Source: Pseudomonas sp. Irchel 3H7
GTDB taxonomy: Bacteria > Pseudomonadota > Gammaproteobacteria > Pseudomonadales > Pseudomonadaceae
DNA length: 64,000 nucleotides
Reading direction: 5' to 3'
Assembly (NCBI RefSeq): GCF_900187605.1
Contig: NZ_FYEA01000008.1
Coordinates: forward strand, 124,001 to 188,000
The translations under genes and the position numbers were made by a program. The notes beneath the pieces were generated by a model. It was not told where the DNA came from. It was given only the letters and a program-made list of their open reading frames with translations, and did no database searches. This document shows positions 8,205 to 17,769 of this stretch, one piece after another. Positions within the stretch are counted from its first letter, which is position 1. Each line of letters starts with the position of its first letter.

Positions 8205-11200
8205 TAAATGCGTTCCATCTTCGGTAACCACACGCGAATCAGCGAGAACAAGCGATCCAGGTCGATAGGCTTGGCCAGGTAATCATTGGCGCCCGCCTGC
8301 AGGCAGCGCTCCTGATCGTCTTTCATGGCCTTGGCCGTCACCGCGATGATCGGCAGCTTGCGCCAGCGCGGATCCTTGCGGATTTCAATGGTGGCTTCGA
8401 AACCATCCATTTCCGGCATCATCACGTCCATCAACACCAGATCGATATCCTCGACTTCATTGAGTCTTTCAATCGCCTCACGACCGTTACGGCCGATCAC
8501 CACGACTGCGCCTTTGGTCTCCAGGGCACTGGTGAGGGCGAAAATGTTGCGCACATCGTCGTCCACCAGCAGCACCTTGCGACCCTCGAAGACCTTGTCG
8601 CGGCTGCGCGCGGTCTTGAGCATCTTCTGCCGTTCATGGGACAACTGCGATTCGACTTTGTGCAGAAAGAGTGTGACCTCATCCAGCAAACGCTCTGGCG
8701 AGCGTGCGCCCTTGATGATGATCGAGCGCGAGTACTTGCGCAGTTCGGCCTCTTCATCGCGAGTCAGGTTGCGTCCGGTATAGACGATGACCGGCGGGAA
8801 CGAGCAGATGTCCTCGGTGGACATGCGCTTGAGCAGGTCATTGCCGAGCATGTCCGGCAATTTCAGGTCGATGACCATGCAGTCGTAGATCGTCGTGCGC
8901 AGCAGCTCCAGCGCGTCCTGCGCGAGGCCGACGGCGGTGATTTCGATGTCTTCGTCGCCGATCAGTCGGGCAATGCTCTCGCGCTGCAAGTCGTCGTCCT
9001 CGACCAACAGCACGCGTTTGACCTTCTGGGTCAGCTTGGCCTCGAGACGGGCGAACACGTCCTTGAGCTCTTCGCGGGTGGTCGGTTTGACCGCGTAACC
9101 GATCGCCCCCATGTGCATCGCCGCTTCGACGCGGTCCTCGACGGAAATCACATGCACCGGGATGTGCCGGGTTCCGGCGTGTTCCTTCAGACGCTGCAGC
9201 ACGGTGAGGCCGGAGTGATCCGGCAGACGCATGTCGAGCAGGATGGCATCCGGGACGAATTCTTTGGCCAGGTCGTAGCCCTCGTCCGCGCCATGAGCCA
9301 CCAGGCACTGATAGCCAAGCTCATGCGCCAGATCGTAGAGGATATGCGCAAAGTTCGGCTCGTCTTCCACCACCAGGATGCAGCGCGTGGCGAATGGCGC
9401 TTTGTTACGGTCATCGGCGAAGCGCGGAATGTGCACCGGCGTCAACGGCGAAACAACCGGCGCCAGTGGCACGCTGGCCACCGCCGCTGGCGGGGTAAAG
9501 GTCAATGGTGCGAACGGCACTTCATTGGTCTCGTCGAACTGCTGCGGCAACACCAGCGTGAACACACTGCCCTGGCCCGGCGTGCTGCTGACGCTGATCG
9601 AACCGCCGAGCAAGGTCGCCAGATCCCGCGAAATCGACAGGCCCAGACCGGTGCCGCCGTACTTGCGGTTAGTGGTGCCGTCGGCCTGGCGGAAGGCTTC
9701 GAAAATGCTTTCCTGCTGATCGGCAGCAATGCCAATACCCGAATCGCGCACGATGAACGCGACGCGATCATCCGGCTGGCCGGCAATGGTCAGGCTGACT
9801 GCGCCCTTCTCGGTGAACTTCACGGCATTGGACAGCAGGTTCTTGATCACCTGCTCCAGACGCTGACGGTCGGTGTAGAGCATGCCCGGCGCGCCAGGTT
9901 GCAAATCGACACTGAAGGTCAGCTGCTTGTCTGCCGCCAGAGGCTCGAACACGCTGCGCAGACCATCGGCCAGACGCGCCACGCTGGTGTTCTCCGGAAT
10001 AACTTCGAGCTTGCCCGCCTCGACCTTGGAGATGTCCAGAATATCGTTGATCAGGTTGAGCAGATCGTTGCCGGCGGAGTAGATCGATTCGGCAAACTTG
10101 ACCTGTTCGGCGCTGAGGTTGTCTTGCGGGTTCTCCGCCAGCAGCTTGGCCAGAATCAACGAACTGTTGAGCGGTGTGCGCAGTTCGTGGGACATGTTGG
10201 CGAGAAATTCGGACTTGTACTTGCTCGAGCGCTGCAATTCTTCGGCGCGTTCTTCGAGTTGTACCTGGGCCTGGTTGAGTTCGGTGTTCTTCAGGTCCAT
10301 GGCGTCGCGCTGTTCGGCCAGGGTCTGCGCCTGCTCGGCGAGTTGCTCGTTGGTCTGCTCCAGTTCGACCTGCTGGGTTTCCAGATGCGCCTGGGACTCC
10401 TTGAGAATCCGCGACTGCTCTTCCAGTTCTTCGTTGGCGGTTTTCAGCTCTTCCTGCTGCACCTGCAACTCTTCGTTGAGCTGCTGGGTTTCGGCCAGCA
10501 CTTCCTGCAAGCGCTGACGGTAGCGCGCAGCTTCGATGGAGGTGCCGATATTGCCGGCAATCAGTTCCAGCAATTCGATATCGCGATCCGTGAGCGGCCG
10601 CAGGAAACCCAGTTCGATCACGCCATTGACCCGGTCGTCATCGCTGGTCGGCACTACCAGCACACTGTGCGGCAAGCCCTCGCCCAGCCCAGAACTGACT
10701 TTGAAGTAGTCCGACGGCACCGAATCCAGACGGATCAGCCGCGCCTGTTGCGCCACCTGGCCGACAATGCCTTCGCCGCTGTAAATCGACTGATCTTGTT
10801 CTTCCTGCTCGCGAGAGAAGCCGTAAGTGGCCACCCGCTTGAGGCCGCCATGTTCTTCACGCACGTACAGCGCGGCCACGGCGGTGCCCAGGTATTGCGC
10901 GCAGAACTGCAGAATATTGCGCCCCAGCAAGTTCAGCGTCAGTTGCCCCAGCACCTGCTCGGCCAGCTCGGTCTGACCATTGCGCAACCACGCCTGCTGC
11001 TCCAGACGTTCGGCACTGGCTTGCTGTGCGGCAAGGTTGGCGCCGTAGTTGGTCGACAGATTGACCAGATCACGACGGCCGATATAGGCCAGCAAGCCGC
11101 TGATACCAGCGATGAAAATCAGGTAGAGGCTGATGCTCCAGATCGTAGTGCGGCGCACGTCTTCATTGCGCGTCGTGCGCAGAACCTGTTCGGTTTCGAT

Positions 11201-11695
11201 GACGTCTTCAAATTGCTTGCGGATTTCGTCCGTCAAGCGTTTGCCACGTCCAGCCTTGACCGCGCCCCGGTAATCGCCGCTGGAGCGCTGCAGATCGATC
11301 ATCGATTGTGCGTAATTGGCCCACTCGATCTGCAAGGCCTGCAAACGACGCAAGCGATCGGTCTGCACCGGGTTATCGGCGGTCAGATCGAGCAAAGTAC
11401 TGAGCGCCACCGCGATACGCGGTTTGGCAGTTTCGTAAGGGTCAAGGAAATGCTCGTCGCCGCTAAGCAAGAAACCGCGCATGCCGGTTTCCAGGTCCAC
11501 GGTGAGCTTCACCGCTTCGTTGGCGTTATTGATCACCCGGTCGGTGTGCTCCACCCACTGGATCACCGACAGCAGATAAGTAATCAGCGACACGAAGAAC
11601 ACGGCACTGAGCACACCGACGCCCAAGGGCAGACTGATGTTGCGACTCAGGAGTTTACGAAACCGTTGCTCATCAACCGTAGACGGAGAGGACAT
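8204..11695 (-). CDS. Giant CHASE3/GAF hybrid histidine kinase with three receivers
   Basis: The 1163-residue protein starts at ATG 11695; an upstream extension to 11740 is unlikely. Order: a TM helix (about 20-42), a CHASE3-type periplasmic domain (ANEAVKLTVDLETGMRGFLLSG is the CHASE3 hallmark region), a second TM, a GAF domain, a long Glu/Gln-rich coiled coil, HisKA with His503 in NMSHELRTPLNS, HATPase_c (NLLSNAVKF, DSGIGIA, GTGLGLS), then three receivers (ILVVEDEP; VLLVEDDD; VLLVDDDV) with acceptors in LLDMRLPD, VIDLKLPD and LMDVMMPE. It heads the operon that includes cheR, cheB, a second kinase and a receiver. It is the probable membrane input of the relay. The ligand is not predictable. 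Confidence 0.92.
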   Translation of the reverse strand: MSSPSTVDEQRFRKLLSRNISLPLGVGVLSAVFFVSLITYLLSVIQWVEHTDRVINNANEAVKLTVDLETGMRGFLLSGDEHFLDPYETAKPRIAVALSTLLDLTADNPVQTDRLRRLQALQIEWANYAQSMIDLQRSSGDYRGAVKAGRGKRLTDEIRKQFEDVIETEQVLRTTRNEDVRRTTIWSISLYLIFIAGISGLLAYIGRRDLVNLSTNYGANLAAQQASAERLEQQAWLRNGQTELAEQVLGQLTLNLLGRNILQFCAQYLGTAVAALYVREEHGGLKRVATYGFSREQEEQDQSIYSGEGIVGQVAQQARLIRLDSVPSDYFKVSSGLGEGLPHSVLVVPTSDDDRVNGVIELGFLRPLTDRDIELLELIAGNIGTSIEAARYRQRLQEVLAETQQLNEELQVQQEELKTANEELEEQSRILKESQAHLETQQVELEQTNEQLAEQAQTLAEQRDAMDLKNTELNQAQVQLEERAEELQRSSKYKSEFLANMSHELRTPLNSSLILAKLLAENPQDNLSAEQVKFAESIYSAGNDLLNLINDILDISKVEAGKLEVIPENTSVARLADGLRSVFEPLAADKQLTFSVDLQPGAPGMLYTDRQRLEQVIKNLLSNAVKFTEKGAVSLTIAGQPDDRVAFIVRDSGIGIAADQQESIFEAFRQADGTTNRKYGGTGLGLSISRDLATLLGGSISVSSTPGQGSVFTLVLPQQFDETNEVPFAPLTFTPPAAVASVPLAPVVSPLTPVHIPRFADDRNKAPFATRCILVVEDEPNFAHILYDLAHELGYQCLVAHGADEGYDLAKEFVPDAILLDMRLPDHSGLTVLQRLKEHAGTRHIPVHVISVEDRVEAAMHMGAIGYAVKPTTREELKDVFARLEAKLTQKVKRVLLVEDDDLQRESIARLIGDEDIEITAVGLAQDALELLRTTIYDCMVIDLKLPDMLGNDLLKRMSTEDICSFPPVIVYTGRNLTRDEEAELRKYSRSIIIKGARSPERLLDEVTLFLHKVESQLSHERQKMLKTARSRDKVFEGRKVLLVDDDVRNIFALTSALETKGAVVVIGRNGREAIERLNEVEDIDLVLMDVMMPEMDGFEATIEIRKDPRWRKLPIIAVTAKAMKDDQERCLQAGANDYLAKPIDLDRLFSLIRVWLPKMERI

Positions 11696-11958
11696 GGGGC
11701 AGCCTTGTCGAACTGTTGAAAAACAGGCAGTTTGCCCCAAAACGGCGGCATGGATCCATTTTTCTCACACCTTTCGCAGCAAATTCCTACGCTCACCAGC
11801 ATGTTCATGCCCCTGAACAGTTATCCTTGCGCCCCCATCTGCGGCTATGCTTTTTTTGCGTCGGGCGGGGAACTTGTGGCACTGCGCCACTTACTGATGA
11901 AGAAGCCCGGCACTTTTGATCGACCGGCGACCCTGAACTGACTTTCGAGAGCCTTATT

Positions 11959-12324
11959 ATGTCTACCCCCGCCTCCACCATCCTTGTCGTAGAAGACGAC
12001 GACATCGTGCGCATGCTGATCGTCGATGTGCTGGAGGAGCTGGAGTTCACGGTGTTTGAAGCGGATGGTGGCGAACAGGCTCTGAAAATTCTGCAAGACA
12101 CGCAAAATCACATCGATTTGATGATGACCGATGTCAAACTGCCAGGCATGGATGGCCAAGAACTGGCAATCAAAGCTCGCGAGCTGCGCCCCACCCTGCC
12201 GATTCTGTTTGCCAGTGGCTATGCCGAAAACATCAACGTCCCTGCTGGGATGCATATCATCGGCAAGCCATTTTCGATCGATCAGTTAAGAGACAAGGTA
12301 AGAAGCATACTGCTGGATAATTAA
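11959..12324 (+). CDS. Single-domain response regulator (CheY-like)
   Basis: A 121-residue stand-alone receiver: VVEDDD pocket, Asp58 in LMMTDVKLPGMDG, ASGY switch and Lys in GKPFS. It is transcribed divergently from the giant kinase, about 260 bases away, and is a likely phospho-acceptor of it. The same short architecture as the receiver at 5151 suggests the kinases in this block feed at least two mobile receivers. Confidence 0.88.
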   Translation: MSTPASTILVVEDDDIVRMLIVDVLEELEFTVFEADGGEQALKILQDTQNHIDLMMTDVKLPGMDGQELAIKARELRPTLPILFASGYAENINVPAGMHIIGKPFSIDQLRDKVRSILLDN

Positions 12325-12340
12325 AATACCTCTCATCGTG

Positions 12341-12364
12341 CCTCTTCACATAACGATGAAGAGG
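12341..12364. terminator. Hairpin after receiver gene (possible terminator)
   Basis: Perfect 8-base stem CCTCTTCA/TGAAGAGG with an 8-base loop, 16 bases after the stop codon. It is not followed by a T tract, so intrinsic termination is uncertain. Confidence 0.4.
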
Positions 12365-12496
12365 CCACTCTCTACACGCAAAAATCTTAAATAAATCCAG
12401 GCACTCAAACACCCGAAAAGTACACTTACACAGTAATTATTGATAAGCACAACATAAAAAATGAGGATTCCCGACACTTAAACAAAGGGAACCCTC

Positions 12497-15400
12497 ATGA
12501 ACAAAAAACATAAACACCCGACAAATCAACACTACTTATCGAGATTCACAACTTACACTTCCCCGCGAACCCTCCACGCTCAAAGCGATAACCGCGAACG
12601 CGGAGAGGTTATATACAAATTAAAACAACGTAAAAACAATGCCGGATCCGCACAAACAATTGCACTGGAAGCAGCTGTCATCAGCCTGGAAACCGGATCG
12701 ACGCTGAATGACGCTTTGCAGCCCGGCAGAAGTTTACTGCAAGCATTATCCGAACACGCCGCCTTCAAAAAACTCATGAGTGTATTAAAACTTCCCCAAC
12801 ACGCCCTCTTTGAAGTGACGGCTGCGGGTGAAATCAACGCACTCTATTCCGGAAAAACCCTTGGCTTTGCCAACGCATTCAAGCTTGCACCGGATCTGCA
12901 GGATGATCTGCAAGTGTTGGTTGAAATGGCACAAGCAACGGGTGGCAGTATCACTCTCGCCGAGCATGTCGAATTGACGCAGTGGCTCAAGTTTCATGGT
13001 TACGTGATTCCCGGCACCACCCGCGAATGTGCTCGGTTGATCGCATTCATGGAGCTACCGGCTCAGGCAAGTCCATTGCAGGGCAATTACTGGGAAATGC
13101 TCAACGCCGGAGCAGACAACGCCGTCACGCTCACTGCCGCTCAGCGCAGCGAGTTCCGCAAGCTCATTACCAGTTACATCAAAGACCAATCGTTATTGGA
13201 GCACCTGTCGAATAGTGTCTTTGGTGGGCAGTCTGCGCCGTTTCGGCGTGCTGAGGCCGAGGCTATTCTTGAAAAACTGGTCTCCAGTCCCATCGCCCTT
13301 CATTGGTCCGCTGCTTATGTAAGAGATCTGGGTTGGTATGGTGCACAAGAACATCACACGCAGTCAGTCGAGTCACTTAAGCAAATAATGCTGACTTCGC
13401 TGTTGCTCGATCTTCATCCAGGCGTCGGTGAAGAGCAGCCTCGTAATCATGTCGCAGGTTTTAACGTGTATGCCATCGAGCACAGGGAGAAATCCTTCGC
13501 CGATGTGCAAACCGAATTCGAAAAGCACTTGATCAAACATCACCGGATCAGTGAAAGAAACGCCTCACTGGCTGCTCACCTGCTGTTGGCAGAGGCCGCC
13601 CCGGAATTTCTGGTGAAAGACTTGCCCGCTACTCTTTCGCTGGGCACGCCAGACTGGGTTGAGTTTTGCCGAATGGTCACGGCGCAAGAAATCATTGCAC
13701 CGGGATCGACACGCTCGATGACTTACGCGCAGTTGCAACAACTGGCGAAACTGGGCGAAGTTCTGGAGTCACGAAAGACACTCGACGCTGTGGCATCTGT
13801 CGATCCAGTCCTTGATTGGGCATTGCTCAATCAAATCGTCACGCAAGACACCGTCGAGAATTCGACTACCCAAGCACTCGAAATGGCATCGGCCGCTTAC
13901 GCCAAACATGCCGCTACGCTCGTCGAAACAGCGAAAACCCTGGCCCGCCCTCTACCCACTCGCAAGAGTGTTGCACTGGACATCCTCAAGCAAGTCGCCA
14001 AGGGCTGCACCTATCTTGAAAGCGATGTCCTTTACCAGAAACGTAATCGGCCACTGGAAGACGCTTACGCTGACCCTTTTCCTGTTTCACCGCTGGAACT
14101 GCACATGTCCAATGACTTGGCCACCGGTGATTGGGATTTGAAGAACGGCGAGAGCCTCTACACAGCATTTCCCCGCCTGCTGCCCAATCTGATCTCACCT
14201 GATGGTGAGTACCACCGTCAGTTCAATCGAGAGTTTGTCGTGCATATGAACGCGATGAGCACGCACTTGAAGCAAGCATTCTGCGCGATGCCATTGCTTG
14301 ATCGAACACGTTTGCTCAAAGGCAAGGTAACGATGTTTACCATCCGGCCATCCGTGGCGAAGATCCAGACGATCACCAGTGTGCCATCCAATCCATTGGC
14401 GTCGACCATCGACATGATTTTAAAGACGACCGAGCGCAAGCCAACGGAAAGTCATAAAGACATTGAAGAAGCAAAGAGTCGCTACGGTGTTGTGATCTGT
14501 TCGGAGTTCGAAGGCCGGGTCACCTGTTATGAATTATTCACCCTGCACGGAATCTGTCGCGAAAACACCCGGATGGCGGCACTGATTCAAGCCACAAACC
14601 AGCTCAACACAGCCGTCATGAGCAATGGCAAAAACTACTCTGCGCCTGCCACCGTGCACCGGTTACCGACGAATATCGAGTGTTATACCCACGGCGTGCC
14701 GCCCGGCTTCAGTGACGACAGTTCGGGGGTAATCGATAAAGTCGCGCACTTGCCGGCAACTGCGCGCCCCCTGCCAATCAAAGGTTACTATCAGAGTTTC
14801 TATTCGACGGACTTCGATCCGCTGGTGAACTTCGTCCTCAAGCATCGCCCCATTGCCACCTATGATGAGTTGGTCAGAGAATGCTGGGGACAGACCCGTC
14901 TGGAAGCATTGCGCGCCAAGCGAGACAAGGATCTCGACACGTTTCTCAACTTTGTAGTGCCGTTCAAGTCCTGCATTGAAGACCTCAGTTCGGACGATGT
15001 GGAGCGACAAATCCAGGGCGCTGGGGCATGCGCTCTGGAAGCTGCAATGACGCTTTTATTGGTGGTGGGTGCAGTGGCTCAAGCGGTCAGCCTTGTCGCC
15101 AAAAGTGTCACCGTTGCCACCAAGGCCAGTGCACTGGCCAAAACCGGCCTGGGCCTGGTCAGCAATCTGATCAATCCACTGGACGGCACCGCAGACTTGC
15201 TTTTGCACGGTGCAAAACTGTTGCGCAAGGGCTTCAACAAGGGTCTGACCGCGCTGGAAAACGCGATTTCCGATGCCCGCAAATGGTCGGGGACGACAGC
15301 CCGTCGCCAAGTCGCGGCAAGGATTGATTCAGACCTTATTCGACTGGGCTCCTGGCGTCCTGCGCTAACGTCTGCGGATGTTTTCCAGGTGTGGGCCATA

Positions 15401-16252
15401 CGCCACAATGACGAATGGTATGCCCTGAACCGGCAAGGCCAAGCCTGGGGGAGAAAACTGAAAAACTTCGAGCTCAAGTTACCCGCGCTGCAATGGCACA
15501 GAATTTTGCCCAAAAGCTACTCGCGCGCGATCATCAAAAAGAGTCTGCCTGTCGCCATCCGAAAAATAGAGGATGCAATCTCGGTACTGGATGACCCGTC
15601 GGTGATTAACGAAACCGCCGTTTTGCTTGATTTATTGTTGGGCAATGACTCGGCGGCAACGCGAAAGGCGTATCGGGATTATCTTGTTGATGTCAAAAGC
15701 GATCTCGGCAAACTGGGTCCCGGAAACTTCGTTGCGGACGGCGACAAGGATATCGATGCAATAGCCCGACTGGATTGGGGTGCGTACGACGGCTGGAAGA
15801 CCGGCGGGCAGCCCGCGCAGATGCCTTTTGTCCATGTCTACAGCCAGAATTTCAACGAGGCTTATCGTCTGGATCACTTCAACCTGGAAGCCAGCGCCGA
15901 TGTTTTTGTCCATGAACTGTTCCACGGATCACCTAAAACCAAAGACTTTGCCTATGCCGACGCGAGTGGCCTATATGAGCGTGGCGCCCAGCAACTGGAT
16001 GTATCACCACTGTTGAATCTGGCCAACGGCAAACTTTCGCAAGGCCTGCCCAGCTACCCTCATGTCACCTTCAATCGGGGTGTAGCCTTCAAGAATGCCG
16101 ACTCTTTCGCACTGACGACTTCGCTGCTCGGACAACTCCACAGCAACAAAGAGGCCTATCAACGCAATATCGCCGTGATGAAGTCAGCACTTGAAAAGTC
16201 CGGTCGCGAGTTTATTGCGACACCGACATTAGTCAGCCTCAACCTGCTTTGA
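12497..16252 (+). CDS. Large toxin-like protein with C-terminal HExxH metallopeptidase motif
   Basis: A 1251-residue protein with a good ribosome site (AAAGGGA) before the ATG. There is no N-terminal signal peptide. About residues 845-905 form a long Ala/Val/Leu-rich stretch (AAMTLLLVVGAVAQAVSLVA) that could insert in membranes. The extreme C-terminus holds HELFHG, a zinc-binding HExxH at residues 1139-1143, in a region (FVHELFHGS...YADASGLYERGA) that looks like a toxin metallopeptidase or ADP-ribosylation-style cargo tip. The plan (large helical N-terminus, hydrophobic centre, enzymatic tip) resembles the pseudomonad DUF6543/dermonecrotic-toxin-like proteins; that family name is from memory and untested. 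AT-rich upstream DNA and no immunity-like neighbour suggest an anti-eukaryotic rather than interbacterial role, by inference. Confidence 0.72.
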   Translation: MNKKHKHPTNQHYLSRFTTYTSPRTLHAQSDNRERGEVIYKLKQRKNNAGSAQTIALEAAVISLETGSTLNDALQPGRSLLQALSEHAAFKKLMSVLKLPQHALFEVTAAGEINALYSGKTLGFANAFKLAPDLQDDLQVLVEMAQATGGSITLAEHVELTQWLKFHGYVIPGTTRECARLIAFMELPAQASPLQGNYWEMLNAGADNAVTLTAAQRSEFRKLITSYIKDQSLLEHLSNSVFGGQSAPFRRAEAEAILEKLVSSPIALHWSAAYVRDLGWYGAQEHHTQSVESLKQIMLTSLLLDLHPGVGEEQPRNHVAGFNVYAIEHREKSFADVQTEFEKHLIKHHRISERNASLAAHLLLAEAAPEFLVKDLPATLSLGTPDWVEFCRMVTAQEIIAPGSTRSMTYAQLQQLAKLGEVLESRKTLDAVASVDPVLDWALLNQIVTQDTVENSTTQALEMASAAYAKHAATLVETAKTLARPLPTRKSVALDILKQVAKGCTYLESDVLYQKRNRPLEDAYADPFPVSPLELHMSNDLATGDWDLKNGESLYTAFPRLLPNLISPDGEYHRQFNREFVVHMNAMSTHLKQAFCAMPLLDRTRLLKGKVTMFTIRPSVAKIQTITSVPSNPLASTIDMILKTTERKPTESHKDIEEAKSRYGVVICSEFEGRVTCYELFTLHGICRENTRMAALIQATNQLNTAVMSNGKNYSAPATVHRLPTNIECYTHGVPPGFSDDSSGVIDKVAHLPATARPLPIKGYYQSFYSTDFDPLVNFVLKHRPIATYDELVRECWGQTRLEALRAKRDKDLDTFLNFVVPFKSCIEDLSSDDVERQIQGAGACALEAAMTLLLVVGAVAQAVSLVAKSVTVATKASALAKTGLGLVSNLINPLDGTADLLLHGAKLLRKGFNKGLTALENAISDARKWSGTTARRQVAARIDSDLIRLGSWRPALTSADVFQVWAIRHNDEWYALNRQGQAWGRKLKNFELKLPALQWHRILPKSYSRAIIKKSLPVAIRKIEDAISVLDDPSVINETAVLLDLLLGNDSAATRKAYRDYLVDVKSDLGKLGPGNFVADGDKDIDAIARLDWGAYDGWKTGGQPAQMPFVHVYSQNFNEAYRLDHFNLEASADVFVHELFHGSPKTKDFAYADASGLYERGAQQLDVSPLLNLANGKLSQGLPSYPHVTFNRGVAFKNADSFALTTSLLGQLHSNKEAYQRNIAVMKSALEKSGREFIATPTLVSLNLL

Positions 16253-16339
16253 CGAGGCTGGCGAACGGGCACACACCCTACCCCTGTGGTTTAATTGCGC
16301 CCTTTTTTATCCCTCGTTCGCCGTGAAGGAATGTTGTCC

Positions 16340-17650
16340 ATGATTCAACCCGCCCCTACCAAAGTCCTGGTCATCGGATACGTCTGGCCAGAGCCGCGCT
16401 CCTCGGCGGCGAGCGGGCACGTCATGCAGATTCTTGAAACATTCCTGCAGCACGGTTGGGACATCACGTTCAGCAGCCCGGCCGGTCCCGGCGAGCACAA
16501 GGCGGATCTTGCCGCACTCGGCATTCGTGAGGTGCCGATCGAACTCAACAACAGCAGCTTCGATCAATTCATCAGCGGACTGGCGCCGGACATCGTCTTG
16601 TTCGACCAATTCATGATGGAAGAGCAGTTCGGCTGGCGAGTTGAAAAACACTGCCCTCAGGCGCTGCGCGTGCTGGAAACTTCCGACCTGCAAAGTCTGC
16701 GGCATGCGCGTCATCAGCGACTCAAGTCTCGCCTGAAGGTCAATCCTGACCAGAATGATTTCAGTGATGTCTTTGCCCCGGCCCTGCGCGACGAGTTCGA
16801 ATTGATGGCCGAAACCGATCTGGCCAAGCGCGAAATTGCCGCACTGTATCGTTGCGATCTCAATCTGATGATCTCCGAAGTGGAAATCGAATTGTTGATC
16901 GAGCAGTTCGGCTTGCCCCGACAATTGCTGCACTGGTGCCCGCTGATGATCGACCCGCCTGCGGTCGAACCTGCAACATTTGCGGCTCGGGCGCACTTTC
17001 TGAGTATCGGCAACTTCCGCCACGCACCCAACTGGGATGCCGTGCTGTGGATGAAAACCACGATCTGGCCGCTGATTCGCCAACAGTTGCCCCAGGCACA
17101 ATTGCACATTTACGGCGCGTATACGCCGCCGAAAGCCACAGCGCTGCATAACGCCCGCGAAGGTTTCCACATCATGAACTGGGCCGAAGATGCATTGCAG
17201 GTCATGTCTGCCGCGCGAGTCTGCCTGGCGCCCTTGCGCTTTGGTGCCGGTATCAAGGGCAAACTGGTCGACGCCATGCTTTGCGGTACACCCAGTGTCA
17301 CCACGCCGATTGGCGCCGAGGCCATGCAGGGCGATCACGCGTGGCCCGGTGCAGTCACCAGCAGCGCAGTGGAGTTCGCCAACAGTGCCGTGGCGCTTTA
17401 CAACGACGAGTCGCGCTGGCAGGACGCTCGTCTGGCGGGATACACGCTGTTGAATGAACGCTACCCACAACCAGTACATGGTCCGGCATTGATTGAAAAA
17501 CTGCGTTATTGCCAACGGAACTTAGAACACCTCAGATCCAACAACTTCATTGGCAGCATGCTCCGTCATCACTCGCACAAAAGCACCCAGTACATGGCGC
17601 AATGGATCGAAGCGAAAAACCGACACACACAACAAACACCGGACATGTAA
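16340..17650 (+). CDS. Glycosyltransferase, GT4-like
   Basis: ATG 16340 (AAGGA about 10 bases upstream) gives 436 residues. The N-terminus VLVIGYVWPEPRSSAASGHV fits a GT-B Rossmann start. The C-terminal half carries a nucleotide-sugar domain: FLSIGNFRHAPNWDAV, LHIYGAY, then the donor-binding region with RFGAGIKGKLVDAMLCGTPSV, typical of family 4 glycosyltransferases. It lacks membrane helices and is probably cytosolic. It follows the toxin-like gene by about 85 bases; the acceptor is unknown, and no polysaccharide cluster surrounds it. Confidence 0.8.
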   Translation: MIQPAPTKVLVIGYVWPEPRSSAASGHVMQILETFLQHGWDITFSSPAGPGEHKADLAALGIREVPIELNNSSFDQFISGLAPDIVLFDQFMMEEQFGWRVEKHCPQALRVLETSDLQSLRHARHQRLKSRLKVNPDQNDFSDVFAPALRDEFELMAETDLAKREIAALYRCDLNLMISEVEIELLIEQFGLPRQLLHWCPLMIDPPAVEPATFAARAHFLSIGNFRHAPNWDAVLWMKTTIWPLIRQQLPQAQLHIYGAYTPPKATALHNAREGFHIMNWAEDALQVMSAARVCLAPLRFGAGIKGKLVDAMLCGTPSVTTPIGAEAMQGDHAWPGAVTSSAVEFANSAVALYNDESRWQDARLAGYTLLNERYPQPVHGPALIEKLRYCQRNLEHLRSNNFIGSMLRHHSHKSTQYMAQWIEAKNRHTQQTPDM

Positions 17651-17769
17651 GTAACGCCTTTTACACGACTTGCATTAAAAGCAAACTTGGCCGAACACCC
17701 GGCACCCGTTATAAACATCCTGCGCGCGCAATTCCGACAACTTTCGTTTTCAATTGCAGGATGTACAAC

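Noticed and set aside
8636..11719. Long open frame on the plus strand opposite the giant hybrid kinase
   Set aside because: Low-complexity His/Gln/Arg-rich product typical of GC-rich antisense frames; the opposite strand has intact CHASE3, HisKA and receiver motifs.
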